From contig NC_088102.1 in the NCBI RefSeq assembly GCF_036370855.1, positions 37,981,835-38,045,834 of the forward strand: 64,000 nucleotides of DNA. The letters run 5' to 3'. Shown in pieces: positions 31,501 to 53,020 of this stretch. Position 1 is the stretch's first letter. The number at the start of each line of letters is the position of its first letter. Origin of the DNA: Dromaius novaehollandiae (Eukaryota > Chordata > Aves > Casuariiformes > Dromaiidae). The translations under genes and the position numbers were made by a program. The notes under the pieces are model-generated. The model did no database searches. It was not told where the DNA came from and saw only the letters and a program-made list of their open reading frames with translations.

Positions 31501-34500
31501 TTCCACTAGCATAGAATAGCTATAAGTACCTGTAAGATATAAAATACTCATTTTGTACTTACTGTCCCCTCCTTCCTGGTAATGCTCAAAAACTGGCAAG
31601 GTTACACCTAGCAAAAGCAAACAAGAACATGTGCAAGACACAAAGTGTTACTTATTTATTAAGTACAACTCACTTTTCCCCCATTTGCTTCTAATGAATT
31701 ACATGAGCTCGGAAGCTTTGCTTTCAAAATCTTGACATACAGTTTGGAAAGATTAAGTCATGCTGGTTCTGCCATTTTTTACAGAACTTCAGAACTGTAT
31801 TACTTTACATCTCATTGAGATACAGGCACACAAAAAATTCAGGGAAGTATATTCAATTTTACTATGCTTCTGTTTAAGCAATATTTTCCTCATGCTTAAG
31901 GAATGCTTTGAGTGTTTGATTATAATTTATCTTTCTTGATTTCTTAATAGAGAATTCTTGCTATTTAATTTCATGTAGTTAATTTTTTAATATTTAATTT
32001 CCTGATTTCCGGACTTGTTTCTCGTGCCCAAGGAGGAAAAAAAGCACAACAGAAATTATGCTTTGCTTGATGATCTAAAAATTGGACTGCAGTTTACATG
32101 CCTCTCATAAAATGAAATGAGTGTAAGTGACTAAACATAAAACTTCATCTGCTGTATGTAAAAATCATAGTAGACTACAAGTGTTCCTACCATTAGATGA
32201 GTAAGAGAAATAAAGAAGAAGAGACAGTGTCTGGAAATACTACAGCATATTTCAGAGTCTTCTCCCCCACATCCCTCAAAAGTCAAAACACCCATAGTCT
32301 GGAAAAGTCACCTGCTACGTTGTCTTTTTTAGCTCTGATCTTGACTTGAGCTTTGTTCACATTTTGGATCACAGTGGTACTGTAAGGAAGAAAATGTTTA
32401 TCTTAATCAGGAAGGATGAAGTGGTTCATTAATTCATTATATACAAAGTGAAGTAGTTATCAAATTGCTGTAAAGATTTGGAGATAGTTTTCAGCTCAGG
32501 TTTCTGAGCACAGACTTCAAAGCTAACACAGAACCTTTGAAACAAATGGGTTTCCAACAAAGTTTGGAAAAGTAAAAGAAGCAGAGTCTGTGAAGCGTTA
32601 TTTTAGAAACATCTTTGACCAAGTATACAAAGCGTATCTGAAAACTAGCCAGTTATCTGACAAACTACTTGAAAACATTTTAATAACACTAAGTCTAATA
32701 AACCCATAAGACCCTCCTCCCACTAAAAGCAAAGGAATTTCAAGGTTAAAATGCAAACCGAAGCCGTAACAGTCAGTTCATTTTTAAGAGTTCATATGTA
32801 TTTGTTCTTTCAGAGCAGTAATGAGTTTGTTTATCCACTATATCAAAATAACAAACTTAAGTTTCTACAATTCACCTTGAAGGATTCTAGAGTGTCTTAA
32901 CATCTTCCCAGAACAGGTCACTGTAGCCAACTCTTCTACTGAAATGAAGTTTGCGTACAGGGTGGAATCTGACTATTGTTTATAACTAAGCAGTACTGCT
33001 GGTTAGGACAGGAAAACAAAGGGCACCAAGTCCAAATTAAATGTCAAAAAGTCTTTTATGGATGCTGTGCACCTGCTGCAGCACACAGATCGCTACTGCA
33101 TCTGATCACTTGGTTCTTCCCCATTAATTAGTATTATAAGCTGAAACATTAACACCTCCCCACTTTTATTCTACAAAGTCTATTTCTAGTTAAATAAATT
33201 AATCAAACACCCTAGGCAGAATTATAATTTATTCCAACACAAATATCCCAGTGGAGGAAAAAGATTTGTTTCCCCTCGTTAGCCCTAGTGAGACAAGAGG
33301 TTAGGATCCTGCCCATAAGTCCACAACAAAGAAAAAAAATATATAAATAGTCTAGATTCTGCTATATATTTTTGTTTTCCTATATGTTAGATTCCAATCT
33401 GCAAAAAGCAACTATCTTCTCAAATCAAAGATTTGTGTGTAATTTGTGTGTAATTTCTGTTAATTTCTGCTTTGTTTAGCTTCTAAAGGGATATACGTTT
33501 GCATCACACAAATCATCTTTTTCCTGCAGTGATGTCCCCTACCTTTATTTATCCCGTTCTTCCTGTCCTACCTAGTTCACTGCCTTCTTTTGCTCTTTCT
33601 AAAGAGTATTTAAGAATTTTACTTTTCTTCCAAAAGAGAGATCAGCAGTTTGTTGATCACTTTCCCATGCGTAGGATTCCCACAAGTAAGATCAGCAATC
33701 CTCACCTGAAGTCTCCAGCTGTGAACTTTGCCTCAGCAAGCGAAAAGGCAGCTTCCCTCATCACCTCACCCATCAGCAACTTAGTCTGGGGAGAGGGGGT
33801 GGTAGGAGGAGGCAACAAAAATAAGGCATATTACTCCTTCTGAAGGATGGATAATTAAAAACATCAAGAAAATAATACAGAATTTAAAAAAGAGAAAAAC
33901 CTGTATCTCAAGCTAACTCTCAAACCACAAATCATAATTCCCAGGTGACTGGGAAGAAAAAAAAAGAAGCATTTTAGCTGTTTGATTCAGTATAAGAACT
34001 CACAGAACTGCAAAAGACTTGTCTGCCTTTATCAACAGAAAATTCTACTAGGTGGCAGTTAATTCAAACAATATAATGGCACAGTGAGAAAACACTCTTA
34101 CTTGATATTGTATTGAATGATAAAAGACTTCTTAAGTTGTTCAACATACAGATGTATGCAGCTTAGTAAAGCTGCCCTCTCCTCCTGCTCCAGTTTTCCA
34201 ATTTTTATACATTTCAACTCCTTGTGGCTAAAAAAAGTATGCTATTCAGAAGCAAGAGCTTTTGTGTATTAGCCGGTGCACCGCTGTTCTCAGTCTACAG
34301 GCAACTAGACGTAACAGCACCATGAGCTTGTCTAAAGCACCATAATGAAGTACTACTGCTAACCATAGCCATCCGTAGCAGTAACAGTCAAAACAGTATA
34401 AACAAATCCCATCTAGTATGGTAGATCAGAACCAAGCCGTATTGGGCTCTACTGAACATCTTAGACTTTATCATTTGTGCTGCGAAGAGCACAAGAAATA

Positions 34501-37011
34501 GGACTTGGCATTTCTTCATAAAGGAAGAAATTCCATCTTGATGAAACTTCAGGTCTCTACTTCCTGGTGTACCCAGTCATGCAGGAAACGCAGATCTGCA
34601 GCATCCTCTCAAGCAACAAAAACAGTACGACAGAACATCTTAAATCCACTCCTACAGTATTTAGCACCGTCATAGCAAATCTCCTGTAATGTAGAAGATG
34701 CAGGAGGGAACTCTAGATATAAAAGAAAGCAGAGTCTAGGACTGGTTGAAAAGAGGTGAAGAATATTAAGTCTTACAGAATTTCAGTACCATTGCAGCCA
34801 GGAAAACATACTTCTGCTCATCTGTCCTCAGTAGCCTCACTTATAAAACACAGGTTATCCACAAAGTTGTCCTACATTCCAGCCTACCTCATGAAGTTAG
34901 CAGGATGGGAATGTACAACTGACAGATAACAGACAGGTTTCAAACAGGGTGAGCCAAAGAGAAGAAAATGCTAGTTTACCTACCTCAATAATTTTCTTAA
35001 GGATCTGCCTGAATCGAAGTGTCAAAGCATCAGATTTTTTCTTCAAGAGGTTACGACCTGTTTGGGCTCCTTTCAAACGAGCCTTCATGATGGTCTGAGC
35101 CCTGTTAAACACAGGAAGAAATAAAAAGGTGCCGCATCATCCAAAGGGATAAGGAAAAAATCAAAAGTTTTCTGACATGGACTTGACTGAAATTATGAAG
35201 CAATTAAGAAAAATCAATGCAGTAAACCAGGGTGGACAATTTGGGAATGAATTCTGTTTTTCCATTTAAAATCAAGGGAATCCTCCCCATCAATGAGGAT
35301 TACAAGGTTAGTATCTGTAAAGCTGCACATCATGGAAAATTGGCAAGTTATTTTTCAGTCTCTCCATAATAGGAAATAAGAGTTTTCATTTTTCCTGATG
35401 ACAACTACCCCAAATGAACCATTCTGACACAGATCTGGGGAGTGAGGGATCTCTGTTTCCCTCTACTGCTGTGAACTATAGTTTAGTTTGAGTAATTTTT
35501 TGATTTAGGTTAACTAACAGTTAGTTATACTACAAAAAGCACAAGTTGTGCTAACTTAAGCTACTGCTTTGTACATACAGTTACTACACACAAAGGACAA
35601 CACTCAAGACAACTCCGTGTAAGGAGTAGCCTGCACACTTCCTCTCTGACCTTGGAAAAACTAAGTATAATTAAGATTCTACCTACACTGTGAAATCCAT
35701 TACTTCCCCCACTTTACAGGTATATTATGAGAATAGCTTCACTGATGTCTACAAGATGCTTATAACTGGAAAAAAAAGAGTTTTTTCAAAATTTTCATGA
35801 TAAAAAAACAAGGTCAAGGAATAAAAAGGTAGCTTTATTTTCATAACAGACTGGAACAGGCTCTGGCTCGCCACCACCTTGCACTAACTCGCTTGCTCTG
35901 TTCACCACCCGTCAGAGACTGGCTCACTTTCTACTTCAAGAAGATTTCACAGGCTCTGAGCATGCACTAAACAAAGTCTTGTGTACTGTAAAGAAGACAG
36001 AGCAGTTTCTGCAAGTGATCATACCCAGTACAGAAGAGGTTCATATCAGCAAAGCCTTTCACAAAGATTTAAAAAAGAAAAAAAAGAAGGATTTTGAAAA
36101 TTCTGTTCTGTCATTTAACAAAAAGATTTTGTTCCAGAGGCACGCAGGCAGGCCATCTTTATTTTACTGCCCTAGCTTACTTCCCTATCAAAAAATCAGC
36201 CACATTATTGGTCTAATACCTCCTTTGAAAAAGAGGCTTGTAAATATTAAGCCTTTGCACATCGCCACCTTCTTGCCACAATGATGTATCAGCCCGCAAA
36301 ACTACATCTCAGGCATCAACCCAATTTTATGCAAGGTCTGGAACAGCTTTTCACTTTAAAGCAAAGTCCTTCTATCTCAGGGAGTTCTGAGAAGAAACCA
36401 AACAGCATTATTATAACAGCAATCCTAATAGCATATCAATTTTAAACATTTGCGCTCATTCTAATGTTGGCTGCTTTCCAAGCCTTGTCAAGAGACATCT
36501 GACTTCATGACAAAGAGTCTGCTGTCAGGATCTGGAAAATTACTTGTCTGCACTTTACGGATTTGACTTCCTTTATTTTCTTAACTCTTTATGGCCAACA
36601 CAGCTGCTGCCACACCAGTTATACCAGCAACCACCCTTCAGGAGAGAGCGGGAGACACGGTTTGATCTGCGGCCTTTTTCGTACGCACGCGTTCTACAAA
36701 TTGGTCTTTTTTACAACCAAAGTTCGCCTCATGGTATAACGAGGCCCCCAGAAGCCGCCTGTGTCGGCTCTGGCGCCTGCGATGGCCCCCCGACGGCCGA
36801 GGGAGCCAGCACCGGGCACCCTGGAAGAGAGACCCGAGGGAGATCAGGTTGCCGCCTCCGGCCGCCAACGACGCGTTTTGCAGGAGACGCAGCGCGAGGC
36901 CGCCCCGGACGGCTCCCCCGCGGCTCCCCGCCCGCCGCCCCCGCCGCCGTTGCCGCGCGCGGAGGCTCACATGCGCGAGGGGAAGATCTCGATGCGGTCC
37001 TTGCCCGACAT
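28382..37011 (-). CDS. ATP6V1D: ATP6V1D, V-type proton ATPase subunit D, complete
   Basis: Subunit D is the central rotor axle of the V1 sector; it turns inside the A3B3 hexamer and, with subunit F, passes torque to the membrane ring that pumps protons into lysosomes and endosomes. Nine coding exons (transcription order): 37011-36971, 35101-34984, 33785-33706, 32379-32312, 31607-31563, 31078-30975, 30544-30478, 29250-29172, 28523-28382. They total 744 bp, so 247 residues and TAA, the human length. It starts [14 protein letters not shown] and ends KDEDLLFE. The N- and C-terminal parts are long basic helices, which form the axle coiled coil; the middle has the conserved [20 protein letters not shown]. 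The ATG lies in a near-ideal Kozak context (GCCGCCACCATG). Two donors are off consensus (exon 4 gtgact, exon 6 gttgat). All phases agree. It shares a promoter with EIF2S1 and converges on PALS1. Confidence 0.98.
29172..29250 (-). CDS. ATP6V1D: ATP6V1D coding exon 8, residues 175-201
   Basis: [20 protein letters not shown] then REEFY, with split codons at both ends. The acceptor is ttttttag and the donor is gtaagt. Confidence 0.97.
30123..30149. repeat. Perfect inverted repeat, 12-bp arms, 3-base loop
   Basis: Left arm tgtttcctagct (30123-30134), loop gta, right arm agctaggaaaca (30138-30149). The arms are exactly complementary. It lies in an ATP6V1D intron. Confidence 0.95.
30478..30544 (-). 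CDS. ATP6V1D: ATP6V1D coding exon 7, residues 153-175
   Basis: [20 protein letters not shown] then EH plus one base. The acceptor is tccatcag and the donor is catg|gtgagt. Confidence 0.97.
30975..31078 (-). CDS. ATP6V1D: ATP6V1D coding exon 6, residues 118-152
   Basis: [20 protein letters not shown] then [14 protein letters not shown]. The acceptor follows a long T run (tttttcag). The donor ttacag|gttgat is weak. Confidence 0.97.
31563..31607 (-). CDS. ATP6V1D: ATP6V1D coding exon 5, residues 103-118
   Basis: 45-bp exon encoding [14 protein letters not shown] between split Gly and Ser codons. The acceptor is tttgctag and the donor is gtaagt. Confidence 0.96.
32312..32379 (-). CDS. ATP6V1D: ATP6V1D coding exon 4, residues 80-103
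   Basis: [20 protein letters not shown] then VA, with split codons at both ends. The acceptor is ccttacag and the donor is gcag|gtgact. Confidence 0.96.
33706..33785 (-). CDS. ATP6V1D: ATP6V1D coding exon 3, residues 54-80
   Basis: [20 protein letters not shown] then FTAGDF plus two bases. The acceptor is ctccccag and the donor is gtgagg. Confidence 0.97.
34984..35101 (-). CDS. ATP6V1D: ATP6V1D coding exon 2, residues 14-53
   Basis: One base completes Met14, then [20 protein letters not shown] through [11 protein letters not shown]. The acceptor is tttaacag and the donor is gag|gtaggt. Confidence 0.97.
36971..37011 (-). CDS. ATP6V1D: ATP6V1D coding exon 1, residues 1-13
   Basis: [13 protein letters not shown] plus two bases of the next Met codon, inside the CpG island. 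The donor is cgcat|gtgagc. The start is fixed by the match to [14 protein letters not shown] and by the strong Kozak sequence. Confidence 0.97.
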
Positions 37012-37069
37012 GGTGGCGGCCGGCGGGCGGGCAGCGCCGCGGGATCGCTCCTTCCTCCGCGCCGCGCGC

Positions 37070-37078
37070 TCACGTGAC
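37070..37078. promoter_or_regulatory. E-box, CLEAR-like TCACGTGAC
   Basis: TCACGTGAC matches nine of ten positions of the CLEAR element GTCACGTGAC, the site of TFEB/TFE3 in lysosomal genes. It lies about 60 bp upstream of the ATP6V1D start codon. V-ATPase genes are known members of this network; binding here is inferred. Confidence 0.6.
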
Positions 37079-37187
37079 GCGGCCCCGGCGCAGCCCCTCC
37101 CTGGCCGCCAGAGGAGGCCGGAAGAAGCCCGGATGGGGCCCCTCGCCCCCTCCCGAGGGCGGGCGTCGGCCACGCGCCTCCCTTGTG

Positions 37188-37197
37188 GTCACGTGCC
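37188..37197. promoter_or_regulatory. Second E-box, GTCACGTGCC
   Basis: Nine of ten match to the CLEAR element, about 180 bp upstream of the ATP6V1D ATG and 118 bp from the first site. It could also be a USF or MYC/MAX site. Confidence 0.5.
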
Positions 37198-37449
37198 CGC
37201 CGGGGGCCAACGGCGCTCTCTGGGGGCGGGAAGGGAGAGAGAGAGTTTGCTCACGGGCCTGTTTGTGTCCTCGGGAGGTTCTTGGCTCTGCGGCTCTTAA
37301 ACGGCCGTCTACGCTCTCAGCCCTTGGGGCTCCGCAAGCTCTGAGGCCGCTCTAGCTCAGCGCGAGCCTACAGCGAGCTCTGCGGTCCCTACGCCTCTGT
37401 CCCCCCTCGGCGCTGGGACTCTATGACCTGGCGGGGTGGGGCCGGCCTG

Positions 37450-37459
37450 TCTCGCGAGA
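37450..37459. promoter_or_regulatory. TCTCGCGAGA palindromic promoter element
   Basis: An exact ten-base copy of the CpG-island promoter element bound by BANP in vertebrates. It sits about 140 bp before the EIF2S1 exon 1 donor, a usual position just upstream of a start site. Confidence 0.7.
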
Positions 37460-37467
37460 AGTAGCGC

Positions 37468-37484
37468 GGCGGGGCGGGGCGGGC
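37468..37484. promoter_or_regulatory. Overlapping GC boxes (SP1/KLF type)
   Basis: Repeated ggggcggggcggg units directly after the TCTCGCGAGA element, upstream of the inferred EIF2S1 exon 1. Confidence 0.6.
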
Positions 37485-37489
37485 TGGCG

Positions 37490-37596
37490 GCTGCGCGTTG
37501 CGGGGCGGCAGGGGCCGGCGCAGGCTGAGGCAGGAGCGGGGCCAGTGCGGGACTCAGGAGCGCGAGCGGGCAGCGGGACACCCCGACCGTCGCCAG
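37490..37596 (+). other. EIF2S1: EIF2S1 non-coding exon 1 (5' edge approximate)
   Basis: GC-rich sequence ending at a good donor, cgccag|gtaacg. It would splice to 39575, one base before the ATG. The coding exon opens with an acceptor, so an upstream exon is needed and this is the best candidate. The 5' edge is a guess. Confidence 0.6.
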
Positions 37597-47472
<9,876 letters not shown>

Positions 47473-47900
47473 ATATTCTGGAATACATAAAGACAGAGCA
47501 TATGAAAAAAAATTAGACACCCCATTGCAAACACCCTGGACCAAATGCTTCCAGTATTGAAAACTTCTAAAGCAAATACTTCAAGTATTTTACTGTGTTT
47601 AAAAAAGAACAATATATGAAATTCTCTCCTAAATAACATTTGCTCTTATGCAGCAACTTATGCAAATTGAATCCTTCAAAACGAAGGTGTCTAGCTGCAT
47701 TCAAGACTCAAATCTCAAGGCCAGAGAGGGGCCACAGATCCATCCTTAACACTTCCATATATGACAGTTCCAAATTGATGATTACAGCTCAGTGCATCTG
47801 TCAGTGAGCTTTCCTGGGACCACCAAAACCAGGCAAGCTGAACAGTTCTATACAGAATGTATTCAAGCAAATATTCAATAAATTTTTGGGCTACATAACT
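47473..47900 (+). other. EIF2S1: EIF2S1 3'UTR (shorter form)
   Basis: From the TAA to just past AATAAA at 47877-47882, which is followed within about 25 bases by a T-rich stretch, a good end site. Human EIF2S1 mRNA also has a longer 3'UTR, and a second AATAAA at 48172-48177 could end a longer form here. Confidence 0.6.
47877..47882 (+). promoter_or_regulatory. EIF2S1: Poly(A) signal AATAAA of EIF2S1
   Basis: attcaataaatttttgg, with a ten-base T run shortly downstream. Confidence 0.7.
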
Positions 47901-50900
47901 TCAAGCTTTTTTTTTTTCATTCTTGTCGCATGGAGTAGTATGAATATAAAACCTGGCAGAGTATGATTAGTGAGTGATTCGCTTTAAGATGGAAAGCTTT
48001 TTGTTTGTTTTCTTTGTTTTAAATCAAGGCAAGAATGAGTGGGACCATGCAGGTATGTAAATGCAGACTTGTTTAAAAGGCAGTTTCCTTTGTATTTTAT
48101 CTGCATTGAGGGCCTGAGAACTTGGAAACTCTAAACACAGGTTGTTGCCATTTCAGTAAATACAATTGACAAATAAAAAATTACATATAGGTATGCTCCG
48201 TTCCTATAGAGAGATATAGCGGAAGCCTTAACTAACTTAATCATACTTCAAATAGATACTGCTATTTTCTGAGAACTCACTGCTCTTTGAAGATCTTCCA
48301 CTCTGCTTACCCTCGATCTAGTTTACATTAGAGTGAGCTATTCGTAACAGATACCGCTAAGTTTCTTTTCTCTGAAGAAGACAAACAAGATGTGCTTTCT
48401 GTGTTGAAGGAAAAAATCATGTCTATGAGAATTGGAGGGGAGTTGTTTTTGTTTAAGTAACATTTCCAAATTGCGAACAGCTTTTTAAATCTTCATTGAC
48501 ACATCCCCTATTACACACCTTTTTTTTTTTCCCCTTAGGATTTTGTGCTGCTAGAGAAAAATTGTCCTTGTTCATTAGCAGTATACACCTGTGCATGAAC
48601 AGCAGGGCTGTGAACCTTAGCTGGGAATTCTAAATATTGCCATAGTACAAACAATGTGATTGCTATATGGTGTGGAAGAGAATACACCAAAGGTATTCTC
48701 GCAGGGTCTGTACACTGCAATCCATGCTTGATTATCAGAGAAGTTCACATGCACCCACCTTTTATTTTTCAAAGTTAAGTAACTTCCAATCTTTGTGGAA
48801 TGCCAGAAAAAACCTGAGTGTGTCACCACAGAGTATGCAAACAAAAATCTTTTTTTATACGTTCTCAAGTTACTATCTTCTTAGAAGTTATGTGCCACAG
48901 CCCTGTCATGATTTGAAGTTTTGTTTCTAGCAGAAGCTCACTTCTGATAACTTCAGTTTGCCCGTTCACCGAAATAATGAATTGACTTCCATTGAATTTT
49001 GTCAATTCAATTGGCATGTATGTGGTACTCCGACAAAAGAAAAAAGGGGTTTAAAAATGAAAGTCTCCTGGTGACTTGAATGCCAAAATAATGCAGTAAG
49101 GCAAGGCACTGAAAATGAACGACTCTTGCTCTTTAAGTAAAGGATATAGCCAGGGTGATATGGTTGGTGTCGTCGCTAAGAGCTCTATCAGTAGGTTAAT
49201 AGGTGAGCATCATTTCTGTTAGTAACTTAGACAACAGTTTGCTAAATGTGTACAGTAGCTACAGGAATTCTAGCTAGAGCCTCAACCTACTGATACATGC
49301 AGTTCTATGTCAATTTTGATGCATTAATCGTAAGGATCCCAGCCTGACTTTCATATCCCAAATTAATTTTGTAAGATTGACAGCTTGAAAACAGTTTTAC
49401 TTACAACATCTGTTAAGGATTCATGCAGAAAAACAGATACTGGATCAGATCAAGCACACAGTCTGGGCTTCTGTCTCTCATTAGGGCTAACAGTGACTGC
49501 TAAAGAAAGTGTGCGCCCTGCTTTTTTGAGTTGTTTTGCTTGATTTTTTAATGGAGTGAAAATTCCCTGCTGTACTGCGATTCTGGCACTCATTTTTAGA
49601 TGCAGGGAAATTAACATGTTTTTCTCTGTAGCAGAATCTGCACTTTGGATTTTTGATTTCTGACAGATTTTTTGTTCTAGAGTCTAGACAGATAACTATT
49701 TCCAAATACTGCCACTTTTCTATAGTTGATCTTAAAAATGCTTTTACATCATAGAGAACTCTTGAACCCTTACTATCTTTCACTTTTATCTAGAAATGTT
49801 TCATCACTTTTATTCTGATGTGGTTTATTTTCATCTTATTTCATCCCCAGTGTATTATAGGCACTAAATATTTAATGGTGTCCTACACTGCAGGGCAAAG
49901 TCCTAATGTTTTAAGCATCTAGTCTGAAAAAGCTGGATATACATAATCCCCCATGTGATGCTGCTTGCATGATTGTAGAGATGGGCATTATAGAGCATGC
50001 AACCGGAGTTGGTTTTTGGACCAGTTATTTTGATCAGCTGTTCTTGGTTTCTTGAAGGAGTAAACTGGAAGGTACCAGTAGTGTCTGTCAAGTCAGCTAG
50101 CTGAAATAGTGCAGGGCTTGCAGAGTGCAGGCTGTTGCCTGCCTTTCCTTTAATCCTGAATAATATTCTGTGGTCCTGAAGTTTACAGACAGCTCTTCCT
50201 GGCCATCCTGACGCAAATTCCGTATGCTTCATACTAAGTATTTTGGGGTCACCTTGAATGGAAGGCAAAAAAGAAGTTAATGCAGTATTTTTGTTAAAAT
50301 GCCTTACCAACTTGTGGAAAGCACCACTTTAAGATGGATCTGAGGAAGCGGACAGTCCTCCTTTCAGTGATTTTTTTCACATCCCACAGAAGACTTCATA
50401 GCATTTTCTAGAGCTTGCTAGATCTGTGTGTTTGGGAATACATCACTTTTCAGTGGAGACACCTCAATGCCAGAACTCGCCTTCCCAGCACACGGGCTAG
50501 TCTGACAGCACAGATGTGTCGACTCTCTTTGCAATGACTTTTCCCACATCCTCTGTCTGAGTGAGATCCGCATGTACTTAATCCCAGGGGGCCATAAACA
50601 TACAGGCAGTTTGTTAGCCTTGACTAACCTCTGCAGAAGGAGAAAGGAGAGGGGATTTGTGTGTGTGTGTGCATGCACATGCAGGCATGCTATACCTATC
50701 CAAAGCACTGAAGAAATAAGTGAAGGTTCTAGATTATAAGAAGTAGTCAGTACAAAAGCAATCATATTCCTGGGCTGTTTCTTTAATAAGCATCTTAGGC
50801 AACTTTTGCTTCCCCACTCACCAGCAGTTTGACAATGAAATTCTTCATTGCTAGTGGTAATTCTGCCAAGGCACATCTGTAAAATTGTGGGTGGTCTGCA

Positions 50901-53020
50901 CCATGGAAAAAAGAGCTCACTCAGGTCTTCAGCAAGGACTGGTTATTGTGTAATTCTGAGATCACTGTCTGAGCAAGAGCCCCTGCAAGCTTCTGCCTGT
51001 CTTCACTAGCATGAAGTTATGTTACCCACCTTGTTATGCATTGCCTGCAGTAGCAAGTTGAACAATGCAAAGTCAAACCTCAAATTCCATATGATGGAGC
51101 GCTGTACTCTTGGAGTTGGTTATATAAAGAGCTCCTGTCTGGGACACAAGCACAGTAATCACATTTGGTGTACTTAGGGTCACTGTATTTTTTCTTGATG
51201 CAGCATTGCTAATGTCCTTGCTTACCTGCTCTTGTGATTATTCCAAATATTATTAGCTCTTTCCTGAAGTTTAGCATTGGTGGGGCACTGCTGGTATGCA
51301 GAGGGATGAGTTTAATTCTGATGTACGGAACACTTAGTGAGCTGAAATTACTTTATTTTCTTTTTCTACTGACTATATTGCTTTTTCCCCAAGATGCTGC
51401 TTCTGAGTGTGTACTTTTATTTATACGTACTTTTATGTGTATACACAGACAGATTGTTCTTCTAATTAAAAATATACACTCAGCCTGGTTCTTCATTTTA
51501 AGGCCACAATCATATAAACCTTTTTTTGTTACAAAAATTTCCTTTGATATCTTTGAAAATACTCACATACCTACAGCAACAAAATATTAAAACAACTTCT
51601 GTAGATGCTCTATTAAACTTACTGCACTCAATTTAGATGGACTGAAGAGGAAACATACCTGGTGCAATTTCTGCAGGTTGTTGTCATGTGGCTGCCTGCC
51701 GTTTCCGAAGTGGCCAAGGGAGTTCAGTAGGAGCTGTGTACTTACCGGCAGCATGGGTTGGCTGCTTTTGAAATCTCAACTAAAGTGCTTTCCCTTTATA
51801 TAGCTATTGTTTTTTGTAACTTCAAAGTACAAACAGTGTTTGGTCACCCACTGTCTTTCTCACAATTCGTGCGGGATTTCTCTCTGCCTAGTCTCCAGTA
51901 GGTGGTTGTGTTTGAATACCTTCCTCAGTGCCTTCGTCTTCCTCCCTCCCCATTAAAAGTCAGAAAAATAATATAAAGATAAGTTTGTTTGTTCCTTTTC
52001 CTCAGTGCATGAAAGTGTCACCAGTAATTTGATCCAGTGTACAAAGACTGAGGAGAGATGCTTGAGTCAACTTGTCTCACCGAAGGACTCTGGACTCTTT
52101 GCATAGCAACAGGAGCTCTTGTTGATTTGTTATCTTCTACATCATGTTTCTTACCACAGTCTTTAGCTTTATCCACAAATAGCACCTTACTTCTGATACA
52201 AGTCAGGAAATGCTAACAGTACAGGCAAGGCTCTTCCTTCTGAACAGCAACTGTGACTGAAATGCTGTTGGCCATTACTGGCTTATTTCATGAAGACCTG
52301 TCAAAATGGATATATTATGGCTAAAGTTTCCAGAAATGAATGACTGCAATCAGGTTTCTACGCTTATACTCAGGCACAAAAAAGGCACTCTGTGTTTCAC
52401 AGGTTCTCAGTAGTTCCAAGAAATCACCAGAGGGTGTTCACTGACCAAACTTTTCCTAAAAGCAGTAACAGCTGCTTTCATATGGATTTAGGTTCCTAAG
52501 TGTAAGTGTATTTGAGAATCTTGGCTTGTGTCTCCAGGGACCACTGAAAGTAGAGTGCGGTTTGGGGTGCTTTTGGGCCCCTTGGGTAAAATAAATTTCT
52601 AGCAAAAGAAAATATATTTTCAGGCTTGTAAATTTCTCCTTTTAATCATCCTACTTTACACTCGCAGTGTCCTGGTCTATAGTGCCCCATAAGGGCTGTT
52701 CACTGCAGGAGAAATTTTATGCTGTATAGTTGAACCGTCTGAAGTTTTGACAGATGCAGTTTTATAATTCTGCTTCCCCCTCCCATGCAATATACGTGTC
52801 TGATCTGATTTGTCATCATGTGGCTGCTCCTTATATCGGCTTACGCACCCAGTGGTGCTTTTTTACAATACTAAATTCTGTGTAATTCTTTTGAAATCCT
52901 TTCTAAACTTCCCTTGTTTTACTTCCCTGAGGGCAGGTGCTGTATCAGAGCCAGTTCAATGTTTAACTAATGTCTCATAACTAGGATGAAAGGGAGAAAA
53001 AATCCGGGAAGGGAGAGTAC
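47901..53020. other. Intergenic region between EIF2S1 and PLEK2
   Basis: About 5 kb without a supported gene. It may include longer EIF2S1 3'UTR at its start and PLEK2 control DNA at its end. The longest open frame (minus strand, 152 codons ending at 50418) has no recognisable content. A short (TG)n lies near 50657-50672, and a TTCCAAGAA STAT-like site at 52414-52422. Confidence 0.75.
48172..48177 (+). promoter_or_regulatory. EIF2S1: Second AATAAA downstream of EIF2S1
   Basis: gacaaataaaaaattac, about 0.7 kb after the stop codon; a possible alternative 3' end. Confidence 0.4.

Larger units (their letters stand above)
28524..36970 (-). other. ATP6V1D: ATP6V1D introns (eight)
   Basis: Introns of about 0.43 to 1.9 kb with GT-AG ends on the minus strand. 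The only structure that stands out is a perfect inverted repeat at 30123-30149 in the 29251-30477 intron. No nested gene, RNA gene or recognisable repeat family was seen. Confidence 0.8.

Noticed and set aside
50418-50876. 152-codon open frame on the minus strand between EIF2S1 and PLEK2
   Set aside because: No recognisable domain or splice pattern, and it includes translated (TG)n (HAHTHT). A frame of this length is within chance over 64 kb in six frames.
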